From NCBI GenBank assembly GCA_964452045.1, contig CAYVKM010000016.1, positions 1 to 54,960 of the forward strand: DNA of 54,960 nt, written 5' to 3'. Under the pieces are notes generated by a model, which did not search any database, was not told the origin of the DNA, and saw only the letters and a list, made by a program, of their open reading frames with translations. Shown here in pieces: positions 27,348 to 35,216 of the stretch; position 1 is the first letter of the stretch, and each line of letters opens with the position of its first letter. The translations under genes and the position numbers were made by a program. This stretch comes from CAYVKM01 sp964452045 (GTDB taxonomy: Bacteria; Calditrichota; Calditrichia; RBG-13-44-9).

Positions 27348-28246
27348 CCGGGGTAATTCTTTCCCACAACAATTTTTAGGGTTTTTGGAATCACTTCTAT
27401 TTTTAGTTCCGTCCCCTCCATGTGAGGATTGCCGTCTGTATGAATCGGTCCCGGTGATAAGCGCTCGATGATCATTTTCTTGATTTGAAAAGAATGAAAT
27501 CCTTCAATCTGGCTGATGGTACCATTAAAGAGCCGATAGAGATTGGGAACCGCTTTCCATAGGGGCATTTTTTCCAGAATAACCACATTTAAGATCCCAT
27601 CGTTGGGTAGCGCATCCGGAGCAATGATAGCCCCGTTTCCATATTCCGGTGCATTGGCAATGCTGATCAGCAATGGTTGAAATTCCAGTTGCTGATCATC
27701 AAATAGCAGTTTAACCGGCATGGGTTGATAGATCATGAAAGATCTGGTTCCCACCAAAAAGTAGGGCAACGGACCCCGAACACCAAACTCCTCAAAATTG
27801 CGGCTAATCTCGGCATCCAGGCCCAGACCTGCCACATTAAAAAAGTGATGATCATTAATTTTGCCTACGTCAATTGACCTGATTTCCGGCTCCAGCAGCG
27901 TCCGAAGGGCGGCATTCTGATCCAGAGGTATTTTGAAATTACGGGCAAAACCATTTCCCGAACCCGCCGGAACAACTCCCAGGATTACCTTACTGTTAAT
28001 CAAAGCCCGGCCGACTTCGTTAATGGTTCCATCCCCTCCCACTGCAACAACCATGTCGAATTGCTTCTCAATCGATTCAGCGGCCAGGCGGATTCCATCC
28101 CCGGCGCATTCGGTATAGGCAATTTCAAAATGAATATGGGTCGATTTAAAAGCCGATTTAATCCAGTTCACTATTTTGCGGGGATTCCGGTTTATCCCGG
28201 AAATGGGATTTATAATGAATCTAATGTTTTCAGGCTTTTCTGTCAT
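27344..28246 (-). CDS. diacylglycerol/lipid kinase family protein (YegS-like)
   Basis: The roughly 300-residue protein has the family signatures FIINPISG at the N-terminus, VAVGGDGTINEVG, and VPAGSGNGFARNF, then the C-terminal beta-sandwich with a GPIHTDGNP segment. Members use ATP to phosphorylate diacylglycerol or other lipids at the inner membrane; the substrate here is not determined. The longest frame begins with TTG three codons upstream; ATG 28246 is preferred. It is the third gene after mutL and miaA on the minus strand. Confidence 0.9.
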   Translation of the reverse strand: MTEKPENIRFIINPISGINRNPRKIVNWIKSAFKSTHIHFEIAYTECAGDGIRLAAESIEKQFDMVVAVGGDGTINEVGRALINSKVILGVVPAGSGNGFARNFKIPLDQNAALRTLLEPEIRSIDVGKINDHHFFNVAGLGLDAEISRNFEEFGVRGPLPYFLVGTRSFMIYQPMPVKLLFDDQQLEFQPLLISIANAPEYGNGAIIAPDALPNDGILNVVILEKMPLWKAVPNLYRLFNGTISQIEGFHSFQIKKMIIERLSPGPIHTDGNPHMEGTELKIEVIPKTLKIVVGKNYPG

Positions 28247-28265
28247 ACTAAACAATTTAAATCGG

Positions 28266-29216
28266 TTAAATTTCTATTGTGCTTTGATAAGTTTTGATGA
28301 TCTGTCTGGAGATCTCCGGAAATCCCATTTTATCGTCCAGCATGAACCACTGGATTTCACCATCGGCCCGGAACCAGGTGAGTTGTCGCTTGGCATATCG
28401 CCTGCTGTTTTGTTTAATCAGCTTTACGCATGTTTCAAAGTCGATGCTTCCCTCTAAACATTCAATAGCCTCTTTATAACCAACACTGTTCAAACTGTTC
28501 AAATCTTTTTTATAACCCTTCTCTAAAACTCCAGACACTTCAGGCAGCAGACCATCATTAAACATCTGATCGACCCGTTGATTAATATCTGCATAAAGTT
28601 GGGCACGAGGTTTGTTGATCCCAAACTTTAAAACCTTAAAATTTAGTTTGGGTACTTTCTTTTTCTGCAAATCAGAAAACTTCAAATCGGCAGCCAAACA
28701 AACCTCCAGTGCCCGGATTATCCGCTGGCTATTCTTGGGATGAATTTTAGCTGCCGCCGCCTCATCTAATTTTATTAAATCGGCATAGAGAGATTGACTT
28801 CCTTCCTGTTCCAATCTTTTTTCCAAAGAATTCCTGATTTGCTTATCTCGGACATCCTCTTCAAAAAAACCATCCAATAGCGCTTTTATATATAACCCGG
28901 ATCCTCCAACGATTAAGGGAATTCTCTCACGCCGGAAAATCTCATCAATCACTACCCTAGCCTGAAGTCCGAACTGTCCTGCACTGTAATTTTCATCCGG
29001 TTCAAGCATATTAACAAAATGGTGTGGAATTTTCGACAATATATCATCTGTCGGTTTTGCTGTTCCGATATTAAGATATTTATAGATTTGCCGGGAGTCT
29101 GCCGAGACAATTTCAACCGGAATTTCGCCGCCAAGCTGAACGCTCAATGCTGTTTTACCAGCGCCGGTAGGCCCTACCAGGACAATCGCCACTCTATTTT
29201 TAGCTGCTGCACCCAT
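28266..29216 (-). CDS. miaA: tRNA dimethylallyltransferase
   Basis: The 316-residue enzyme adds dimethylallyl to the N6 of A37 in tRNAs that read codons starting with U. It has the P loop VGPTGAGKTAL, SADSRQIYKYLNIGTAKP, and the C-terminal RRYAKRQLTWFR. The start ATG 29216 shares one base with the mutL stop (TGATG), so the two are coupled. mutL-miaA is a widely conserved gene pair. Confidence 0.96.
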   Translation of the reverse strand: MGAAAKNRVAIVLVGPTGAGKTALSVQLGGEIPVEIVSADSRQIYKYLNIGTAKPTDDILSKIPHHFVNMLEPDENYSAGQFGLQARVVIDEIFRRERIPLIVGGSGLYIKALLDGFFEEDVRDKQIRNSLEKRLEQEGSQSLYADLIKLDEAAAAKIHPKNSQRIIRALEVCLAADLKFSDLQKKKVPKLNFKVLKFGINKPRAQLYADINQRVDQMFNDGLLPEVSGVLEKGYKKDLNSLNSVGYKEAIECLEGSIDFETCVKLIKQNSRRYAKRQLTWFRADGEIQWFMLDDKMGFPEISRQIIKTYQSTIEI

Positions 29217-31003
29217 CAAATTCTTTTAAACTTCCTGTCAATTTCCTCCAAATTGAGGGTAACAATTACCGGGCGGCCATGGGGACAAAAGTATGGTTCC
29301 TTGGTGGCAAAAAGCTGATCCACCAGAGCGGCCATTTCTCTTTGAGTAAGTTTTTCCCCTGACTTTATCGCATTTTTACAGGAAAAAGCAGCAGCAATTT
29401 TCTCGTGAGGTTGATATTCACTCCCTTCATTGTCCCGGTAATAATCAATAATTTCCAGCAAAACCTTGCCCTCGTAGCCAACCTTCACATCGGCAGGGAT
29501 GGCGTCAATTAAAATGGTGCGCCCACTCAATTCAGTAAAGGAGAAACCTATTTTCTGAACCCATTCTTTGATTTCCCCAAAAATTAAAAAATCTTCTAAA
29601 GACAATTCAAGGGTTTGTGGAAAGAGCAACTTTTGTGATGGCACTGATCTTTGTTCATTCAGATAACTCAGAAATTTTTCATATAACACCCGCTCATGCG
29701 CCACATGCTGATCGATAATGACCAGCCCGCTTTTGATCTGCGAACAGATATACCGGCGATGTACCTGCCAAAGGCTGGGCTGTTCAACCGACTCTTCCGT
29801 TCCACCCGAGAGCGATTCAGGGTAATCTTCATCTTCCGGATTTTCCTGTGAAGGGACGGTATAACTGAAAGTTAATTGATTTTCCAGAGAATCGTTTTCC
29901 TCAAAATTTCCTAATGCATTTATTTGCGGTCGGAATGGAAGATTTCTGGGTTTGAATTTGTTTTCAATTTCCTTTTTCTGGTTGTCCAGTTTATTCAGAG
30001 AGAATGAAGGTACAATATTATCAGTTTGTATGGCTTTACGGACTGCGGATAAAAACATATGGTAAATCGCCCGTTCGTTGGAGAAGCGGACTTCCATTTT
30101 GGTGGGATGAACATTGATATCCACAAAACTTGGCGGCGTGTTCAGAAAGATGACAAATTGAGGATACTGGGATCTTTCAATCAAATTTCCATACCCCTGC
30201 AAAACGGCATGACTGAGCCCCCGATTTTGTATGGCCCGCTTGTTGAGGAAAATAAACTGATTTTCGGAATTTCCTCTGGCCAGATCCGGCCGGCAGGCGT
30301 AACCCTCCAGAAAAATATCGTTTAATTCCTCCCGGATAAAAACCATCCCCTCATACAATTCCCTACCTAGAACATCAGTCATTCGTTGCTCGACATTGGT
30401 TTGCTGATACTGATAAATCTCTTTATCGTTATGAGTCACATTGAATCGAATCTCGGGATAACCCAGGAAAAATCGTTTCAAAACTCTATTGATGTGATTA
30501 AACTCCGTCACATCGGAACGCAAGAAATTTCTGCGGGCGGGTGTATTGTAAAATAAATTTCGAACAGTAACCGTTGTGCCACCCTTCAATGCTTTCTTTT
30601 CCTGGTGGACAATCTTTCCGTTTTCAAGTTGCATTTCGGTACCCAGATTCTCACCCTTTAGACAGGATTTAATATCAATCCGGGCTACGGAGGCGATACT
30701 CGGCAACGCCTCTCCACGAAAACCAAGGGTAAGAATTTTATCAAGATCCACAACTTTTTCTATCTTACTGGTGGCATGCCGTTGGAAAGCCAAAGGGAGG
30801 TCTTCCTCGCTCATCCCCAATCCATTGTCCACAACCTGAATGAGATTCTTGCCAGCTTGTTCCAGGACAATCTTTATCTCGGTAGCATTGGCATCTATGG
30901 AATTCTCGATTAATTCTTTGACCACCGCGGCGGGTCGATCAACCACTTCACCTGCGGCTATTTTATTGGCGATTTGCGGCGGTAAAATTTTTATATTATT
31001 CAT
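29216..31003 (-). CDS. mutL: DNA mismatch repair protein, endonuclease type
   Basis: The 595-residue protein has the GHKL ATPase domain at the N-terminus (AAGEVVDRPAAVVKELIENSIDA; GFRGEALPSI) and a C-terminal dimerisation and nuclease domain. The metal-binding endonuclease motif DQHA-x2-E-x4-E is present as DQHVAHERVLYE at 431-442. The supporting SCKNAIKSG and CPHGRP motifs near the end are also kept. It should therefore nick DNA itself, as in bacteria lacking MutH. It is the first gene of the mutL-miaA-lipid kinase run and has a promoter 65 bp upstream. Confidence 0.96.
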   Translation of the reverse strand: MNNIKILPPQIANKIAAGEVVDRPAAVVKELIENSIDANATEIKIVLEQAGKNLIQVVDNGLGMSEEDLPLAFQRHATSKIEKVVDLDKILTLGFRGEALPSIASVARIDIKSCLKGENLGTEMQLENGKIVHQEKKALKGGTTVTVRNLFYNTPARRNFLRSDVTEFNHINRVLKRFFLGYPEIRFNVTHNDKEIYQYQQTNVEQRMTDVLGRELYEGMVFIREELNDIFLEGYACRPDLARGNSENQFIFLNKRAIQNRGLSHAVLQGYGNLIERSQYPQFVIFLNTPPSFVDINVHPTKMEVRFSNERAIYHMFLSAVRKAIQTDNIVPSFSLNKLDNQKKEIENKFKPRNLPFRPQINALGNFEENDSLENQLTFSYTVPSQENPEDEDYPESLSGGTEESVEQPSLWQVHRRYICSQIKSGLVIIDQHVAHERVLYEKFLSYLNEQRSVPSQKLLFPQTLELSLEDFLIFGEIKEWVQKIGFSFTELSGRTILIDAIPADVKVGYEGKVLLEIIDYYRDNEGSEYQPHEKIAAAFSCKNAIKSGEKLTQREMAALVDQLFATKEPYFCPHGRPVIVTLNLEEIDRKFKRI

Positions 31004-31067
31004 GTCTAACTTCTAAATTCTATTAAGTTCTAAATATAAGCATTTCAAAACGAAACCTTAAAAAATA

Positions 31068-31095
31068 ATTATAATTTCAATGAATAAAAAGTAAA
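31068..31095 (-). promoter_or_regulatory. sigma70-type promoter for mutL
   Basis: On the minus strand TTTACT (31095-31090) and a perfect TATAAT (31073-31068) are separated by 16 bp, with mutL starting at 31003. The surrounding DNA is AT-rich, which raises the chance rate. Confidence 0.45.
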
Positions 31096-31152
31096 AGCGG
31101 GAATTTATTAAGAGCGAAAATGATACCCGAAGTTGGGTCAATTAATATAAAA

Positions 31153-31551
31153 TCAGGAACTCAGTTCTCTGGCCTGTTCGAAAAATTCGTAAAAATTAAG
31201 AGGTTCCAATTGGTCGTGAATATCCCTGGTGATACTTTGAGCATCAACTTTACCCAAACCAATCATAAAATTTTTAATGGAAGTTAAAAGCTGCTGCAAC
31301 CAGATGGCCAAACCCAGAACTTCCTTTTCACTAATTTCCTCTTCATCAAATTGAATTTGATGATCTTCCAGCAACTGAATCAGTGAGATATTAGGATAAT
31401 AGGACTGAACAGACTCATAGGTCTTTTTTACCAGTGAATCAGCCTTTTTTCCTCCTACGACTGATAAGGCATAGTGGTAAAAAAGTTCGAATGTTTTCTC
31501 CAGAATTTCCTTTTGCGAAAGCTGTTCCGATACCGATGATTCCTGCTCCAA
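31153..31551 (-). CDS. small acidic helical protein of unknown function
   Basis: I do not recognise this 132-residue protein. It is predicted almost entirely helical and acidic, with no signal peptide or membrane segment. The start is TTG at 31551, supported by a GGGAG ribosome site lying in the end of the previous gene. It begins 3 bp after the stop of the cyclic-nucleotide-binding/receiver protein, so the two are translated together. A role as partner or output of that signalling protein is inferred from position only. Confidence 0.7.
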   Translation of the reverse strand: MEQESSVSEQLSQKEILEKTFELFYHYALSVVGGKKADSLVKKTYESVQSYYPNISLIQLLEDHQIQFDEEEISEKEVLGLAIWLQQLLTSIKNFMIGLGKVDAQSITRDIHDQLEPLNFYEFFEQARELSS

Positions 31552-31554
31552 GAT

Positions 31555-32643
31555 TTATCTCCCGGTCAATTGTTGAACGGCCAGCAGGATTTCACTCAGT
31601 TCCTGAGATTTGGTAAATTCCAGGTCTATAAATTCAGATAACTTACTTTTATAATCCTCCTGATTTCGCTCTTCCGTCAGCAGAACGACAGGTATTGAGC
31701 TGAATGCCCGGATCGATTTTACCAAGTCCACGCCGTCGCTATCCGGTAACTTGACGTCAGAAATGACAATGTCAGGCTCCAGCTTTTTAATCAGATTCAA
31801 ACCCTTTTGCTTATTTTCCACTGCATAAACCGTATAGCCAATTTTCTCAAAGGTCTGCTGAAGCATTTTCTGAACAACCATACTGTTATTGATAATGAGC
31901 AGTTGGACAGGTTCCGAATCAGAGCTTTCCGCCGACGCACTATCCTTGTCCATAACCAGTGGATCCGGCTCAACTGAAAAGTCTCCTTCCTTCCAGTTGA
32001 TCATCTCGTCCAGGGCTTCATCGTCTTTCAGATTACCCAACTGTGCGCTTTGTAATACGCCTTTCTTATAAAAGATTTTGCCTTTATCCGCTCCCCTGGT
32101 TACCAGTACCTTACCATTCAGGGAATTTGTTTCACAGAATTTAAGGATCTCATTCAAATCCTTCTCAGCCAGGTTCCCCTTAACAGTTGAAGTAACTTTT
32201 TCCGGGCTTTTTTTCGCCGCCTTCTGAAGCGTATCCCTCAGACGCTGACTCATAATCTTTCCCATACTCAGGGTTATGGAGGGAAATCTTTCTACAATTA
32301 AATCAAAGTCCGATTTATTCAGGATAAACATTTCCGAGGGTTCGGTGGTAATTACTGAAGCCGAACGGGGTTCACCGGTCAGTAGCGACATTTCACCAAA
32401 ATAATCTCCGCTGGAAAGGTAGGCGATAATCGTCTCCTCCTTTGCCTCATCAGTCGATACTACTACTTTTACTTTGCCACTGATCACAATGTACATTTTG
32501 TCGCCGGGATCGCCAATCTTACAGATGACTTCTTCAGCATCAAAAGGCTTGAATTTTAAACGTTCGACAATATAACTGATACCATCTTTCCCAAGTGATC
32601 GGAAGAAGGGAACTTGCTTCAGGACCTCACTGATTTGAAACAT
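31555..32643 (-). CDS. cyclic-nucleotide-binding + DUF4388 + receiver-domain signalling protein
   Basis: The 362-residue cytoplasmic protein joins three domains. A cyclic-nucleotide-binding domain spans about 10-130 (GDYFGEMSLLTGEPRSAS is the phosphate-binding cassette with its Arg). A DUF4388/PATAN domain spans about 153-228. A C-terminal receiver domain spans about 246-362. The receiver keeps the phospho-acceptor D296 (ISDVKLPDSDG) and a lysine at 345, but the acidic metal-binding pair is replaced by N252-N253, so normal phosphorylation is doubtful. There is no DNA-binding domain. A strong AGGAG site precedes the ATG. It sits between a small membrane protein and the 132-residue unknown protein. 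Confidence 0.88.
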   Translation of the reverse strand: MFQISEVLKQVPFFRSLGKDGISYIVERLKFKPFDAEEVICKIGDPGDKMYIVISGKVKVVVSTDEAKEETIIAYLSSGDYFGEMSLLTGEPRSASVITTEPSEMFILNKSDFDLIVERFPSITLSMGKIMSQRLRDTLQKAAKKSPEKVTSTVKGNLAEKDLNEILKFCETNSLNGKVLVTRGADKGKIFYKKGVLQSAQLGNLKDDEALDEMINWKEGDFSVEPDPLVMDKDSASAESSDSEPVQLLIINNSMVVQKMLQQTFEKIGYTVYAVENKQKGLNLIKKLEPDIVISDVKLPDSDGVDLVKSIRAFSSIPVVLLTEERNQEDYKSKLSEFIDLEFTKSQELSEILLAVQQLTGR

Positions 32644-32652
32644 ACAAATCTC

Positions 32653-32859
32653 CTAGAAATTGTAAGCAATTTTCGACAGCGCAATAATAAGATAGATGAC
32701 AAAAATGAAAAGGGCCAAAAGCCAGATAAAGGGCCGGGTCTTACGTCTGTTACGAAATTGCTGAAAATTAAAGTTGGGTTTCTCCCGGTCCTCTTTATTC
32801 GGATCATACTTCCGGGGCGTATATTCAAACTTTCTATGTTTGGCCAGTTTTAAAAACAT
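32653..32859 (-). CDS. small membrane protein of unknown function
   Basis: The 68-residue protein is highly basic in residues 1-42 (RNRRKTRP before the membrane) and has one hydrophobic segment at about 43-64, so the N-terminus should be cytoplasmic. It lies 9 bp upstream of the cyclic-nucleotide-binding protein gene on the same strand and probably shares its transcript. No family is recognised and the ribosome site is weak. Coding is supported by the spacing, the sharp basic/hydrophobic pattern and the lack of a competing frame. Confidence 0.55.
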   Translation of the reverse strand: MFLKLAKHRKFEYTPRKYDPNKEDREKPNFNFQQFRNRRKTRPFIWLLALFIFVIYLIIALSKIAYNF

Positions 32860-33014
32860 TTATAACCCAGAATTCGGATATATTAACGGCTTTTTTTCTG
32901 CATATTTTAAAATATATAAAATTATCTCAAGACCTACCATTAAATAATTTAAATATTCGACTTTATTGATCATTACCTGAACACAAATATGAGGAGTTTG
33001 TAACCTTCTTCCAA

Positions 33015-33911
33015 CTAAGCCCTGGGATGATACCTCTTATAAATTTTGGCGAGTTGCTGATGAGAAACATGGGTGTAGATTTGGGTAGTACTGATATCCG
33101 CATGACCTAATAATTCCTGAACCGATCTCAGGTCTGCGCCATTATCCAGCAAATGTGTGGCGAAACAATGACGAAAAGTATGGGGATGGATATCTTTGGA
33201 AATATTTGCCTGGACGACGTACTTACGCAGTATTTTCCAGAAACCCATCCTGGTCATTGGCCGGCCGTTTCTGTTCAAAAAAACTGTGTTTTTCGAAAAA
33301 GTACCACTTCCCAAACTTGGCCGTGACCTAGATAGATACACTTTTAACCAATGAAGGGCTTCCAAGCCGACCGGAACAAATCGCTCTTTGGAACCCTTCC
33401 CCAGAATGCGCACAAGCTCATCATCTATCAACAGATTATTCAATTTCAATTGTAATAATCCCGATATTCGCAGACCGCATCCGTATAAAATCTCCAGCAT
33501 AGCACGGTCCCTAATTCCCAATGTTGTATCAAGATCGGGTTGCTTAATGATAGAAATAACTTCATCAACTGTCAAAACATCCGGCAATTTTCGCTTCAAT
33601 CGGGGAGTCTCCAGCAATTCGGAGGGGTCTGTTTTGGCAAAGTTCATTTCGATGAGGTAAGCATGAAAACCCCGGATTGCAGAAAAATTCCGGGCCATAC
33701 TGCTACTGGCCAGACCCAGATCGTACAATTGTCCGATATAATTTTGCAACGAGATCGGCTTCATCGTCTCACCCACTTTAATATTTTTTTCATCCAGATA
33801 CCGGATATACCGGGTGAGGTCGTTCTCATAGGCAAAAAGCGTATTATCTGAAAGGCCTTTTTCCAGAGCCAGATGCCGAATGAAACGATCCAGAACAGAT
33901 TGCCAGTCCAT
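33015..33911 (-). CDS. xerD: tyrosine recombinase XerD
   Basis: The 298-residue enzyme has the same length as E. coli XerD, and its catalytic residues fall at the same numbers: R148 (GLRIS), K172 (GKGSK), H244 and R247 (HPHTFRH), H270 (LLGH) and nucleophile Y279 (TQIYTH). It should resolve chromosome dimers at dif with a partner recombinase. The residue after RIS, usually glutamate (RxSEL), is glycine here (G151). It is the last gene of a minus-strand run and begins 1 bp after the metallo-hydrolase stop. No dif-like site was recognised in the window. Confidence 0.92.
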   Translation of the reverse strand: MDWQSVLDRFIRHLALEKGLSDNTLFAYENDLTRYIRYLDEKNIKVGETMKPISLQNYIGQLYDLGLASSSMARNFSAIRGFHAYLIEMNFAKTDPSELLETPRLKRKLPDVLTVDEVISIIKQPDLDTTLGIRDRAMLEILYGCGLRISGLLQLKLNNLLIDDELVRILGKGSKERFVPVGLEALHWLKVYLSRSRPSLGSGTFSKNTVFLNRNGRPMTRMGFWKILRKYVVQANISKDIHPHTFRHCFATHLLDNGADLRSVQELLGHADISTTQIYTHVSHQQLAKIYKRYHPRA

Positions 33912-33912
33912 G

Positions 33913-34542
33913 CTACATGCTCACAAATGGATTGTTTTGCTTTTCTTCACCCACAGTGGTATTTGGTCCGTGCCCGGGATAGAGAATAGTGTCATCCGGA
34001 AGGGTATAGATTTTTGACCGGACGGACTGGATGAGTTGCTGGGCCGAAGCAAGCGGTAAATCGGTTCTACCGATTGATCCTTGAAAAATGACATCGCCCA
34101 CAAACGCATGGTTTTGATAGACCAGGGAAATATGACCCGGCGTGTGGCCGGGAGTATTGAGCACCGAAAATTCCAGATTTTCAACTGCGATCTTATCGCC
34201 TTCCCTTAACAACTTTTCCGCTGGCGGAGAGTGCAATTTCGGACCAAAAAATACGGATAGATTAAGTTCAGGATCAGTTAAATATGATGCATCAAGTTCA
34301 TGAATTAATAGTTTTGCGCCGGTAGCAGATAAAATTTTTTCATTTCCGGAGATATGGTCTCCATGGCCATGGGTGTTAACCAGATAGACCAACCTCAGTC
34401 CAAGCTGGCTGATCTTTTCCAGGATAATCTCGGGATCGTCCCCGGCATCGATAAGAATGGCTTCAGTTGAATTTTGGGCATGAACCAGATAGTTATTTAC
34501 CGCAAATGTACCAATGGTAAACTTATAAACAACGAGAGGCAT
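33913..34542 (-). CDS. metallo-beta-lactamase-fold hydrolase (glyoxalase II-like)
   Basis: The 209-residue protein has the metal-binding motif THGHGDHISG near residue 55 and NTPGHTPGHISLVY further on, with YPGHGPNTTVG near the C-terminus. These fit the small glyoxalase-II-like hydrolases that cleave thioesters such as S-lactoylglutathione-type substrates. It is shorter than true GloB and the thiol is not known. Its start overlaps the end of the preceding gene by one base and it is followed directly by xerD. Confidence 0.88.
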   Translation of the reverse strand: MPLVVYKFTIGTFAVNNYLVHAQNSTEAILIDAGDDPEIILEKISQLGLRLVYLVNTHGHGDHISGNEKILSATGAKLLIHELDASYLTDPELNLSVFFGPKLHSPPAEKLLREGDKIAVENLEFSVLNTPGHTPGHISLVYQNHAFVGDVIFQGSIGRTDLPLASAQQLIQSVRSKIYTLPDDTILYPGHGPNTTVGEEKQNNPFVSM

Positions 34543-34988
34543 TATTCTTCCTGAGAGGGCAACAGATGCTCCGCCACCGAAAGTGCAATTCCAGACATCA
34601 TCACCTCCGGAGCAAGTTGGGTGAAATCCCCGGACAGAATTGAAGAATCAACATTACTGTAGACCGAACAACCGGCTTCCTTTTCAATTATGATACCGGA
34701 TAGCCGTCCTTTATTCTCGCCAAAAAATATCACTTCACCCAGCGATTCACTGGGAACATAGCCAGTACAAAAGTGCAGTTGAATATGGGTGTTATGGGTG
34801 TATATGGAAATCAGATTCCCCTGCTTTTCCCCAATCGGAATATTGGGATAAATTTCCAGTGAAAGACGTCTTTTATCTTTAGTATTCTCCAAAACAAACC
34901 GATAATGGTCCACACGTTTATTGGGTTCAACACCCAACACCTTGCTGATTATTTTTATGTCTTCATCGCGAAATTCAAATTCCTTCAA
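34542..34988 (-). CDS. conserved-looking protein of unknown function
   Basis: The 148-residue protein has no signal peptide or membrane segment and no motif I recognise. It is a mix of strands and helices and begins with a charged stretch (KEFEFRDEDIKIISKVLGV). The start is TTG at 34988, supported by an AGGAG ribosome site 8 bp upstream; no better ATG exists. It is the first gene of a tight run with the glyoxalase-II-like hydrolase and xerD. Function cannot be inferred beyond that context. Confidence 0.7.
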   Translation of the reverse strand: MKEFEFRDEDIKIISKVLGVEPNKRVDHYRFVLENTKDKRRLSLEIYPNIPIGEKQGNLISIYTHNTHIQLHFCTGYVPSESLGEVIFFGENKGRLSGIIIEKEAGCSVYSNVDSSILSGDFTQLAPEVMMSGIALSVAEHLLPSQEE

Positions 34989-35162
34989 AGTACACTGCTC
35001 CTGTCTTTAACCTTGAACACCCCGAAAATTTATTAACAGATGATAAATTATCCAAATGTTTAATATAGTTCATAAATAAAACTTTTTGACATTCAATTTA
35101 GAACTCAAACGATTATTTTAAAAATACGAGGATAATTCAAAAAATGTTCTGGAGTATTTATT

Positions 35163-35196
35163 AAAAAAATAGGGGAGTATTTACTACTCCCCTATT
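35163..35196 (-). terminator. rho-independent terminator after the giant secreted protein
   Basis: A perfect 12-bp stem (AATAGGGGAGTA and TACTCCCCTATT) with a 5-base loop is followed on the minus strand by a run of seven T. It lies 20 bp after the stop of the 1390-residue gene. Confidence 0.85.
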
Positions 35197-35216
35197 CATC
35201 CGAAAGAGATAAATTA

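Noticed and set aside
32902..32915. Perfect 14-bp palindrome ATATTTTAAAATAT
   Set aside because: It is made only of A and T in very AT-rich DNA, where such palindromes are expected by chance; no T tract or regulator context.
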